NCBI GenBank assembly: GCA_023417735.1
Contig: JAEZEK010000203.1
Coordinates: 1-5,151, forward strand
Length of the DNA stretch: 5,151 nucleotides
From: Pseudomonadota bacterium
GTDB taxonomy: Bacteria > Pseudomonadota > Alphaproteobacteria > Rhizobiales > Afifellaceae
Reading direction: 5' to 3'
The position numbers were made by a program, and so were the translations under genes. Of this stretch, positions 1 to 5,151 are shown in pieces. Within the stretch, counting starts at the first letter, position 1. Each line of letters opens with the position of its first letter. The notes beneath the pieces are model-generated. The model was not told the origin of the DNA, searched no databases, and worked only from the letters and a program-made list of their open reading frames with translations.

Positions 1-281
1 TGTGTCCGGTCGACTGCTTCTACGAGGGCGAGAACATGCTCGTCATCCATCCGGACGAGTGCATCGACTGCGGCGTCTGCGAGCCGGAATGCCCGGCCGA
101 CGCGATCCGGCCGGACACCGAGCCGGGGCTCGACCAGTGGCTCGCCCTCAACGCCGATTACGCCGACAAGTGGCCGAACATCACCGTCAAGCGCGCCCCG
201 CCCGACGACGCCAAGGCCCATGACGGCGAGGCCGGCAAGTTCGAGAAGTACTTCACCCCGGAGCCCGGCCAGGGCGACTGA
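1..281 (+). CDS. fdxA: Seven-iron ferredoxin FdxA, 3' part (5' end outside window)
   Basis: A low-potential electron carrier of the [3Fe-4S][4Fe-4S] ferredoxin family (Azotobacter ferredoxin I type), acting in the cytoplasm. The reading frame enters at the left edge; the first complete codon (3-5) is a Cys, and 92 residues are visible before the TGA at 279-281. The opening CPVDCFYEG and then [16 protein letters not shown] are diagnostic. Using Azotobacter FdI numbering by eye, the visible cysteines are C20 (codon 3), the free C24 (15), C39 (60), C42 (69), C45 (78) and C49 (90). C20, C39, C42 and C45 bind the 4Fe cluster, and C49 is one ligand of the 3Fe cluster. The remaining 3Fe ligands, C8 and C16, lie in the roughly 19 missing residues. 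The C-terminal part, with WPNIT and KFEKYF, matches the alphaproteobacterial form of about 111 residues. The reading frame is intact. The redox partner is not known. Identity is very secure. Confidence 0.95.
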   Translation, partial: CPVDCFYEGENMLVIHPDECIDCGVCEPECPADAIRPDTEPGLDQWLALNADYADKWPNITVKRAPPDDAKAHDGEAGKFEKYFTPEPGQGD

Positions 282-346
282 ACCGGCCAAATGGTCGTTC
301 GCGAGGGTCGCAGGCGCACGCTTCCGCCTTGCGCCGCAGCAAAATC

Positions 347-375
347 TTGATTTTCTGCCCGTTTTGCCTTATGTA
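347..375 (+). promoter_or_regulatory. Candidate housekeeping promoter for carD
   Basis: TTGATT at 347-352 and TATGTA at 370-375 are separated by exactly 17 nt, the preferred sigma-70 spacing. The -35 is a fair match to TTGACA, while the -10 is a weak match to TATAAT (first three bases). Transcription would begin near 382, giving carD a leader of roughly 195 nt. The -10 lies inside the inverted repeat at 365-380, so a bound regulator could block it. Proposed from spacing and consensus only. Confidence 0.35.
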
Positions 376-380
376 AGGCA
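365..380 (+). repeat. 16-nt inverted repeat over the candidate carD -10
   Basis: TGCCTTA-TG-TAAGGCA has two perfect 7-nt arms around a 2-nt centre. The size and symmetry fit an operator for a small dimeric regulator, and it covers the proposed -10 element. I cannot assign it to a known regulator. The repeat is seen directly; the operator role is inferred. Confidence 0.5.
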
Positions 381-438
381 GGTTCCAAGGTCATCCCGAA
401 CGCGGGAAAATTCCGGCAGCCTTTTGGGGGAGGACGCG

Positions 439-465
439 TGCGCTGCAGTAACCATGTGCAGCGCA
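439..465 (+). repeat. Long inverted repeat / hairpin in the carD leader
   Basis: TGCGCTGCA at 439-447 is perfectly complementary to TGCAGCGCA at 457-465, with a 9-nt loop between them (GTAACCATG). As RNA it would fold into a stable 9-bp stem about 110 nt upstream of the carD start. No T-tract follows, so it is not an intrinsic terminator. It may be a leader structure or a protein-binding site. The loop contains an ATG (454-456), but that frame has no suitably spaced Shine-Dalgarno sequence and runs into carD out of frame. Confidence 0.55.
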
Positions 466-577
466 GGCCCGTTCTCGTCTCGGCCGAGTGGCGCGGCGAA
501 GGCCCTGCGAGACTTGGAAGCGGTCCAGCTTCAGCGCTGTTGCTGGGGCTGTCGGAGCGAGCAGGAGTTTCAATCGT

Positions 578-1144
578 ATGACGACAAAGAAGGCGGTTCA
601 GCGTCAGGGCTTTCGTACGACCGAAAGCATCGTCTATCCGGCCCACGGCGTCGGGCGCATCATCGACGTCGAGGAACAGGAAGTCGCCGGGATGAAGCTC
701 GAGCTGTTCGTCATCAGCTTCGAGAAGGACAAGATGACGCTGCGCGTTCCGGTCGGCAAGGCGGCCTCGGTCGGCATGCGCAAGCTCGCCGACGAGGAGA
801 CGGTCGCGAAGGCGCTGGAGATCGTGAAGGGCCGCGCGCGCGTGAAGCGCACGATGTGGAGCCGGCGCGCGCAGGAGTACGAGGCGAAGATCAATTCCGG
901 CGATCTGATCGCCATTTCGGAAGTGGTGCGCGACCTCTACCGCTCCGAGAGCCAGCCCGAGCCGTCCTATTCCGAGCGCCAGCTCTACGAGCAGGCGATC
1001 GACCGCATGTCGCGTGAACTCGCCGCCGTCGAGCGCATCTCCGAGAGCGAGGCGGTCACCAAGATCGAGAAGTCGATCGAGGCGAGCCCGAAGCGGAAGC
1101 GCGCCACGGCCGCCGAGGAAGAGGCGCAGGACGAGGCCGCCTGA
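578..1144 (+). CDS. carD: CarD/CdnL family RNA polymerase-binding transcription regulator
   Basis: A global regulator of transcription initiation that binds the RNA polymerase beta subunit and stabilises open complexes, notably at rRNA and growth promoters; the Caulobacter orthologue is CdnL. The protein has 188 residues. The N-terminal CarD_TRCF-like RNAP-interaction domain spans about residues 14-70 and opens with the family signature VYPAHGVG (19-26). The helical DNA-contacting domain (about 72-155) contains TMWSRRAQEYEAKINSGD. W94 there appears to correspond to the Trp that wedges the upstream edge of the transcription bubble in mycobacterial CarD (W85). The tail (170-188) is basic (KRKR) then acidic, likely disordered, and ends in two alanines. 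The ATG at 578 was chosen because AGGAG (563-567) lies 10 nt upstream and the family N-terminus begins here. It follows fdxA after 296 nt and is closed by a terminator at 1196-1223. Confidence 0.93.
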   Translation: MTTKKAVQRQGFRTTESIVYPAHGVGRIIDVEEQEVAGMKLELFVISFEKDKMTLRVPVGKAASVGMRKLADEETVAKALEIVKGRARVKRTMWSRRAQEYEAKINSGDLIAISEVVRDLYRSESQPEPSYSERQLYEQAIDRMSRELAAVERISESEAVTKIEKSIEASPKRKRATAAEEEAQDEAA

Positions 1145-1195
1145 CCCGGCCCGCGCCGCGGCCGCCGGCCGCAGGCACTGCACCGTTCGACCCGT

Positions 1196-1223
1196 CGAGA
1201 ACCCGGCTCCGGCCGGGTTTTCG
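1196..1223 (+). terminator. Intrinsic terminator after carD
   Basis: The core stem AACCCGGC (1200-1207), loop TCCG, GCCGGGTT (1212-1219) is perfect. Pairing extends outward to 1196 and 1223 with one G-U pair, giving 12 pairs in all and a short T run at 1218-1221. It lies 51 nt after the carD stop. A second small GC-rich hairpin (arms 1158-1163 and 1167-1172) precedes it. The T run is short, but this form is common in GC-rich alphaproteobacteria. It should isolate carD from rpoH2. Confidence 0.75.
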
Positions 1224-1233
1224 CATTTGCGAG

Positions 1234-1258
1234 TGAACCGATTCCGCCACCGCTCGTT
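1234..1258 (+). promoter_or_regulatory. EcfG-like (general stress) promoter candidate for rpoH2
   Basis: TGAAC (1234-1238), 16 nt, then CGTT (1255-1258). This matches the alphaproteobacterial EcfG/SigT/RpoE2 consensus GGAAC-N16/17-CGTT in eight of nine positions; the only mismatch is the first base. It sits just after the carD terminator and would start rpoH2 mRNA near 1265, leaving a leader of about 50 nt. rpoH2 is known to be under RpoE2 control in Sinorhizobium meliloti, which supports the reading. One short match can still arise by chance. Confidence 0.4.
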
Positions 1259-1269
1259 GATGCTGATGT

Positions 1270-1294
1270 CCGCCGGTGGGCAGTCCCCCGGCGG
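1270..1294 (+). repeat. Stable GC hairpin in the rpoH2 leader
   Basis: CCGCCGG (1270-1276) pairs with CCGGCGG (1288-1294). After one bulged T (1277), GGG (1278-1280) pairs with CCC (1285-1287), closing a 4-nt loop CAGT. That gives ten G-C pairs with a single bulge. The stem ends 13 nt before the Shine-Dalgarno sequence and leaves it single-stranded. No T-tract follows. It could protect the mRNA 5' end, standardise ribosome access, or take part in an alternative fold. Confidence 0.5.
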
Positions 1295-1307
1295 CAGCGG
1301 GACCAGC

Positions 1308-1311
1308 GGAG
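1308..1311 (+). promoter_or_regulatory. Ribosome binding site fixing the rpoH2 start
   Basis: GGAG lies 6 nt upstream of the ATG at 1318. The longer in-frame GTG start at 1276 is rejected: it falls inside the GC hairpin and would add a Gly/Pro/Ala-rich extension not expected in RpoH proteins. Confidence 0.7.
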
Positions 1312-1317
1312 CAGGCC

Positions 1318-2184
1318 ATGTCGGATTACGGTACTTCGCGTCGGCACATCGTCCGCGCAGCCATGAAGGCACCGTATCTGGAGCGCGAGGAAGAGCACGA
1401 CCTCGCCGTCCGCTGGAAGGACGCCCGCGATCAGGAGGCGCTGCACCGGCTGACCGCCGCGCACATGCGGCTCGTGATCTCCATCGCCGCCCGTTTCCGC
1501 CATTTCGGCCTTTCCATGAGCGATCTCATCCAGGAGGGCCATGTCGGGCTCCTGGAGGCCGCCGCACGCTTCGAGCCCGAGCGGCAGGTGCGGTTCTCCA
1601 CCTATGCCACCTGGTGGATCAGGGCCTCGATCCAGGACTACATCCTCCGCAACTGGTCGATCGTTCGGGGCGGCACGTCCTCGGCGCAGAAGGCCCTGTT
1701 CTTCAACCTCCGCCGCCTGAGGGCGCGCCTCTCGCGCGGCACCGAGCCGATGAACGAGCCGATCCTCTACGAGGAGATCGCGACCGCGCTCGGCGTCTCC
1801 AAGGACGACGTGGCGCTCATGGATTCACGCCTGTCCGGCCCCGACCTCTCGCTCAACGCGCCGGTGGTGGAGACCGACGGGCAGGGCTCCGACCGGCAGG
1901 ACTTCATCGCCGCCGACAGTCCGCTCCAGGACGAGACGGTAGGCGAGGCGATCGATCACGAGCGCTGGGTGACGTGGCTGAACCAGGCGCTTGCGGCCCT
2001 CAACGAGCGCGAGCTCCGCATCGTGCGCGAGCGGCGGCTCACCGAAGACGGCGCGACGCTCGAATCGCTCGGCGAGAAGCTCGGGATCTCCAAGGAGCGC
2101 GTCCGTCAGATCGAGAACCGCGCGCTGGAGAAGCTCCGGCACGCCCTCACCGATCGTCAGCCCCAGCGCGCGATGATGCTGTGA
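1318..2184 (+). CDS. rpoH2: RNA polymerase sigma-32 family factor, RpoH2 type
   Basis: An alternative sigma factor that directs RNA polymerase to heat-shock and oxidative-stress promoters. The protein has 288 residues, the usual family length. Region 1.2/2 begins near residue 20. Region 2.2 core binding is marked by DLIQEG (69-74), and the region 2.3-2.4 melting and -10 recognition helix by RFSTYATWWIR (92-102). The RpoH box QKALFFNLRR (124-133) separates RpoH from RpoD and from ECF sigmas. Region 3 follows, then a region 4.2 helix-turn-helix at about 248-273 (TLESLGEKLGISKERVRQIE). The SSAQKALFFNLRRLRARL form of the box is the type I associate with alphaproteobacterial RpoH2 rather than RpoH1. 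RpoH2 is linked to singlet-oxygen response in Rhodobacter and general stress in rhizobia. It has its own candidate promoter and leader hairpin. The last 38 nt overlap the end of the opposing membrane-protein gene. The RpoH assignment is very secure; the '2' is a family judgement. Confidence 0.92.
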   Translation: MSDYGTSRRHIVRAAMKAPYLEREEEHDLAVRWKDARDQEALHRLTAAHMRLVISIAARFRHFGLSMSDLIQEGHVGLLEAAARFEPERQVRFSTYATWWIRASIQDYILRNWSIVRGGTSSAQKALFFNLRRLRARLSRGTEPMNEPILYEEIATALGVSKDDVALMDSRLSGPDLSLNAPVVETDGQGSDRQDFIAADSPLQDETVGEAIDHERWVTWLNQALAALNERELRIVRERRLTEDGATLESLGEKLGISKERVRQIENRALEKLRHALTDRQPQRAMML

Positions 2185-2782
2185 CGCGACCGCGGAGAGT
2201 GTTGGCCGCAGAAGCGAGCATGACGGCGAGCGCCGCGAACCAGGCGAGCGGATCGACGACGTAGTCCCAGAGGTTCTGCGAGCCGTAGAGCCCGAGCAGC
2301 CAGCCCAGGGCGGCCGCGCCGATCCAGACCGGCACGATCACCGAGCGCTGCGCCAGTCCGGCAGCGAGCACCCCGGCGAGGATCGCCGGCAGGGCGAGCC
2401 CGGCGAAGCCGAGCGCGTATGGGTCCCACGGGCCGAGCCCGACGGCGGCGGGGTAGAGGAAGAGCCCGAGAATGCCGACGAGCGGGGCGCACCGACCGAC
2501 GGCTTCTCCGAGGTCCACCGACATCCCGGCGAGCGCGCCGATCGCCAGCAGGATGGCCAGCAGGCCCGCCGCGCTGAGCGGACCCGTGACGGCGAAGAGG
2601 AAGCCGAAGGCGCTCGACGTCCCGGCCGGCACGGTCAGGGCCGCCCCCAGCAGCACGAGCCCGGTGAGGATGCGCACCGCCCTGCCGCCCCCGAAGAGCG
2701 CCGCCGCACCCATGCCGCCGGCACAAAGGAGCAGCGCCGTGCCGAGCCGTTCCGCGATCCAGACGAGCTCTCCAGGCGTCAT
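2147..2782 (-). CDS. Polytopic inner-membrane protein of unknown function
   Basis: The protein has 211 residues and is strongly hydrophobic. I see six or seven likely transmembrane stretches: about 7-30, 36-52, 66-87, 99-117, 123-142, 148-165 and 179-193. A short polar tail ends RAGADDR. I see no signal peptide, catalytic motif or cofactor site, and I do not recognise a named family. The most distinctive segment is YGSQNLWDYVVDP at 166-178, just before the last membrane helix; its aromatic and polar residues look conserved-motif-like rather than random. The ATG at 2782 overlaps the TGA of the sialidase-like gene as ATGA, so translation is probably coupled. AGGG, 8 nt upstream, can also act as a ribosome binding site. 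Pairing with an exported propeller protein suggests a joint envelope role, perhaps as a membrane anchor or transporter; this is inference. Its 3' end runs 38 nt into rpoH2, and no terminator is visible. That the gene is real is well supported by reading-frame length, hydrophobic pattern and coupling. Confidence 0.8.
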   Translation of the reverse strand: MTPGELVWIAERLGTALLLCAGGMGAAALFGGGRAVRILTGLVLLGAALTVPAGTSSAFGFLFAVTGPLSAAGLLAILLAIGALAGMSVDLGEAVGRCAPLVGILGLFLYPAAVGLGPWDPYALGFAGLALPAILAGVLAAGLAQRSVIVPVWIGAAALGWLLGLYGSQNLWDYVVDPLAWFAALAVMLASAANTLRGRVTASSRAGADDR

Positions 2783-3957
2783 GGCACCTGCCCTGCCCTG
2801 TCCGCGAGCCAGGCGCGGTTGAAGCGTGCGTGCCGGATGGTGCTGTCCCGCCGGTCGGCCCAGACGACGTGGATCGTACCCTCGCCGTCGGCCGTCATGA
2901 AGGGATAGGTGATCTCGCCCGGGCCGGCGGGATCCATCTCCGCCAGCACCGCTATCCGCTGCCAGGAAGCACCCCCGTCGCGGGACAGCGCGAGCGTCAG
3001 GTCGGTCTCCCGGCCCGCGCTGTCGTTGAAGGTGAGCAGTAGCGTCCCCTCATCCAGCCTCAGCAGGCCGGTCGGGCCGCCGGGATTCGGGAGGCCCGTC
3101 GGGCGGATGGTCGACCAGGTGCGCCCGCCGTCTGCGGTTTCCGACGCGAACACGTGCGGGTCCCGCGCGCGGGCGCGCCGCATCAGCGCGAGCGCGCGCT
3201 CGCCGTCGAGCGGAGCGACCGCCGGCTGGATCGCGATCCGGCCCCAGCCACCCATCCGCCGCTTGTCCGCGACGCGGCCGTTGCGACCGAGAACCACCAG
3301 CTCCGGCAGCTTCGCGGCCATCTCGTGATAGGCGGGCAAGGCGATGCGGCCGTCGTCGAGACGGATCGCGCGGGTCTTGGCGAGGGTGGAGAGGTTGAGG
3401 AACGGCGAGGTGACGAGCCGTTCGGCCGCGGCCCAGGTTTCGCCGCCGTCCGGCGAGCGCTTGAGGTTGAGCTGGCTCGTCGCCCAGCCCCCGAGGCTCA
3501 CGCTGACATAGACCATCCAGAGCTCGTCCCCGTTCGTGACGAGGACGGCATTGCCCACGGTCTTGATGTGGCGGCCGAGCTCGCGTGCCGTCGCGGCGGC
3601 CGAGGTCACCACCCGGGACGGCTGCCATGTGCCGCCCGAGAAGCGCGCCGACCGGATCTCGACGTCCGCAGCCCCTTCGCGGGACCCCTCGAACCAGACC
3701 GCAATCAGTTCGCCGTCCGGAGTGGGTGCGATCGAGGGCGCGTGCAGCAGGCCCGCCTCCCCCCGGGCGACCACCTGGGTATCGAACTCCGCCACCGGGC
3801 TGCCTGTGGACACGGTCGTCACTGCGAACCGGGTCGGCGGCGCCGCCTTGCCGGCGAGCGCCCCGGCCGCGGCCGCGAGCGGGATCAGAGCCAGCGCTGC
3901 CGCCATGAACGGCAAGAGCCGCCGGCGGGCGGCGGCTCTCGAAGCGGAGGACGTCAT
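2779..3957 (-). CDS. Exported sialidase-like (BNR/Asp-box) beta-propeller protein
   Basis: The protein has 392 residues. The N-terminus has an Arg-rich n-region (7-13), a hydrophobic core (about 14-34) and a plausible signal peptidase site after A35 (GALA|GK), so it is probably periplasmic or secreted. Three full Asp boxes are visible: SPDGGETW (168-175), TADGGRTW (274-281) and SRDGGASW (325-332). A degenerate one, SGGTW, lies at 107-111. The first blade, HAPSIAPTPDGELIAVWFEG (72-91), and the ending YPFM...GTIHVVWADRR...RHARFNRAWL fit the BNR_2-type sialidase family. The canonical sialidase FRIP-type Arg appears replaced by His (H72-A-P74), so true sialidase activity is doubtful. Annotation pipelines would probably call it exo-alpha-sialidase. 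It starts 16 nt after the atpC stop and overlaps the next gene by 4 nt. No strong Shine-Dalgarno sequence precedes the ATG at 3957; a later ATG at 3906 would cut off the positive n-region, so 3957 is preferred. Fold is confident, substrate unknown. Confidence 0.85.
   Translation of the reverse strand: MTSSASRAAARRRLLPFMAAALALIPLAAAAGALAGKAAPPTRFAVTTVSTGSPVAEFDTQVVARGEAGLLHAPSIAPTPDGELIAVWFEGSREGAADVEIRSARFSGGTWQPSRVVTSAAATARELGRHIKTVGNAVLVTNGDELWMVYVSVSLGGWATSQLNLKRSPDGGETWAAAERLVTSPFLNLSTLAKTRAIRLDDGRIALPAYHEMAAKLPELVVLGRNGRVADKRRMGGWGRIAIQPAVAPLDGERALALMRRARARDPHVFASETADGGRTWSTIRPTGLPNPGGPTGLLRLDEGTLLLTFNDSAGRETDLTLALSRDGGASWQRIAVLAEMDPAGPGEITYPFMTADGEGTIHVVWADRRDSTIRHARFNRAWLADRAGQVP
3915..3939 (-). 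repeat. Inverted repeat inside the 5' end of the sialidase-like gene
   Basis: AGAGCCGCC at 3915-3923 is perfectly complementary to GGCGGCTCT at 3931-3939, with a 7-nt loop. On the transcribed minus strand the hairpin lies 18 nt after the start codon and spans codons 7-15 (Arg/Ala-rich). It could stall RNA processing between the abundant atp mRNA and the downstream pair, or it could simply follow from GC-rich Arg and Ala codons. No T-tract follows. Confidence 0.45.
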
Positions 3958-3973
3958 CAGGATCGCTGCCCGC

Positions 3974-4384
3974 TCAGGCGGGGCTGATCCAGCGCTGGAC
4001 GTCGCGAAGGTCGTTGAGGTGCTTCTCGGCGGCCGTGCGGCGGATGTGGTCGTCGCCGAAATCGGCGAGGTCCTCCTCCGCGTCCCTGATCTGCCGGGCG
4101 ATCTCGTCCGGGCGCAGGTCCTCGACGCGGCTGGCGAACTCGGCGAGCACGGTCAAGCCGTTCTCGTTCACGTCGGCAAAGCCGCCGCGGACGTAGATGC
4201 GGCGCACCTCGCCGCCGGTCCCGGTGATCTCCACCACGCCCGGCTTCATCGTGGTCATGAACGGCGCGTGGTCGCGCAGTACCGTGAAGTAGCCCTCGGC
4301 GCCCGGCACGACGACCTGCGCCACCTCTTCGGAGATGAGCAGGCGCTCGGGCGACACGAGCTCGAAACGTAGCGGTCCGGCCAT
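3974..4384 (-). CDS. atpC: F1F0 ATP synthase epsilon subunit
   Basis: The epsilon subunit of the F1 sector: a central-stalk component that couples rotation to catalysis and can inhibit ATP hydrolysis. The protein has 136 residues, a normal length. The N-terminal beta-sandwich (about 1-86) shows FELVSPE (7-13), PGAEGYFTVL (27-36, the conserved G-x-x-G-x-x-x-V/L turn), DHAPF (38-42) and YVRGGFADV (64-72). The C-terminal two-helix region (about 92-133) is acidic and basic as expected. The ATG at 4384 is preceded by GGGGA (4396-4392) at a 7-nt spacing. It follows atpD by 21 nt, the usual atpHAGDC tail. The unusual feature is what follows: the sialidase-like gene begins 16 nt after the stop, and no terminator is visible between them. 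Confidence 0.96.
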   Translation of the reverse strand: MAGPLRFELVSPERLLISEEVAQVVVPGAEGYFTVLRDHAPFMTTMKPGVVEITGTGGEVRRIYVRGGFADVNENGLTVLAEFASRVEDLRPDEIARQIRDAEEDLADFGDDHIRRTAAEKHLNDLRDVQRWISPA

Positions 4385-4391
4385 GGAACTG

Positions 4392-4396
4392 TCCCC
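4392..4396 (-). promoter_or_regulatory. Ribosome binding site of atpC
   Basis: The minus strand reads GGGGA, 7 nt before the ATG ending at 4384 and inside the 21-nt atpD-atpC gap. It supports the chosen atpC start. Confidence 0.6.
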
Positions 4397-4405
4397 GCTC
4401 GCGGC

Positions 4406-5151
<746 letters not shown>

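Larger units (their letters stand above)
282..577 (+). other. fdxA-carD intergenic region (carD leader)
   Basis: These 296 nt hold no convincing gene. They contain, in order: an imperfect hairpin at 336-358 (GCAG, one bulged C at 340, then AAAAT / loop CTTG / ATTTT, CTGC), which could help end fdxA transcription but is followed only by CCGTTTT; a candidate sigma-70 type promoter at 347-375; a 16-nt inverted repeat at 365-380; and a 9-bp-arm inverted repeat at 439-465. A Shine-Dalgarno sequence, AGGAG, at 563-567 serves carD. An in-frame extension of carD upstream to 488 exists, but it reads as Arg/Ser-rich sequence unlike the family and is better taken as untranslated. Confidence 0.6.

Noticed and set aside
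336..358. Bulged hairpin after fdxA as an intrinsic terminator
   Set aside because: The stem is mostly A-T with a bulge, and the T run comes only after CCG. It also overlaps the candidate -35 of carD, so I mention it but do not call it a terminator.
454..577. Possible upstream reading frame in the carD leader beginning at the ATG in the hairpin loop
   Set aside because: The nearest purine-rich stretch is about 20 nt away, the start is inside a stem-loop, and the frame runs on into carD out of register without an early stop.
158..1372. Very long open frame on the minus strand (404 codons) across fdxA, carD and the rpoH2 start
   Set aside because: It is antisense to well-identified genes, has Arg/Ala/Leu-rich low-complexity content, shows no known domain, and runs through the terminator and leader. 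Long antisense frames are expected at this GC content.
1014..2264. Long plus-strand frame overlapping carD and rpoH2
   Set aside because: An out-of-frame shadow: the Arg/Pro/Gly-rich translation has no domain, while the overlapping frame encodes a complete RpoH protein.
3163..3174. GC palindrome (CCCGCGCGCGGG) within the propeller gene
   Set aside because: It sits inside coding sequence made of GC-rich Arg/Ala codons (RARARD) and needs no further explanation.
3154..4372. Plus-strand frames opposite the propeller and atpC genes
   Set aside because: They are antisense to clear genes, their composition is typical of complementary-strand shadows, and no ribosome binding site or family motif is seen.

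Overview
This is a GC-rich, gene-dense chromosomal window from what is almost certainly an alphaproteobacterium. The evidence is the neighbourhood of a seven-iron ferredoxin (fdxA), a CarD/CdnL regulator and an RpoH2-type heat-shock sigma factor, next to an F1-ATPase tail of atpD then atpC. All of these proteins read like alphaproteobacterial orthologues. A Hyphomicrobiales or Rhodobacterales-like source is plausible, but the order cannot be fixed from sequence reading alone.

Left half, plus strand: the 3' part of fdxA (1-281); a 296-nt gap holding the likely carD promoter and leader, with two clean inverted repeats; carD (578-1144); an intrinsic terminator (1196-1223); a short leader with an EcfG-like promoter candidate and a GC-rich hairpin; and rpoH2 (1318-2184). 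These are redox, transcription-initiation and stress functions. The terminator and candidate promoter suggest that rpoH2 is transcribed separately from carD.

Right half, minus strand, read from the right edge: the C-terminal half of atpD (window end to 4406), atpC (4384-3974), an exported sialidase-like/BNR beta-propeller protein (3957-2779), and a polytopic membrane protein (2782-2147). The gaps are 21 nt, 16 nt and a 4-nt ATGA overlap, so all four may share one transcript. The ATP synthase genes would then be followed by two accessory envelope genes of unknown function. The last of these runs 38 nt into the 3' end of rpoH2 on the opposite strand.

Most of the window is ordinary housekeeping sequence. 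The least understood part is the propeller plus membrane-protein pair attached to the atp operon. Next in interest are the structured leaders of carD and rpoH2. I see no mobile elements, CRISPR arrays, tRNAs or rRNAs.
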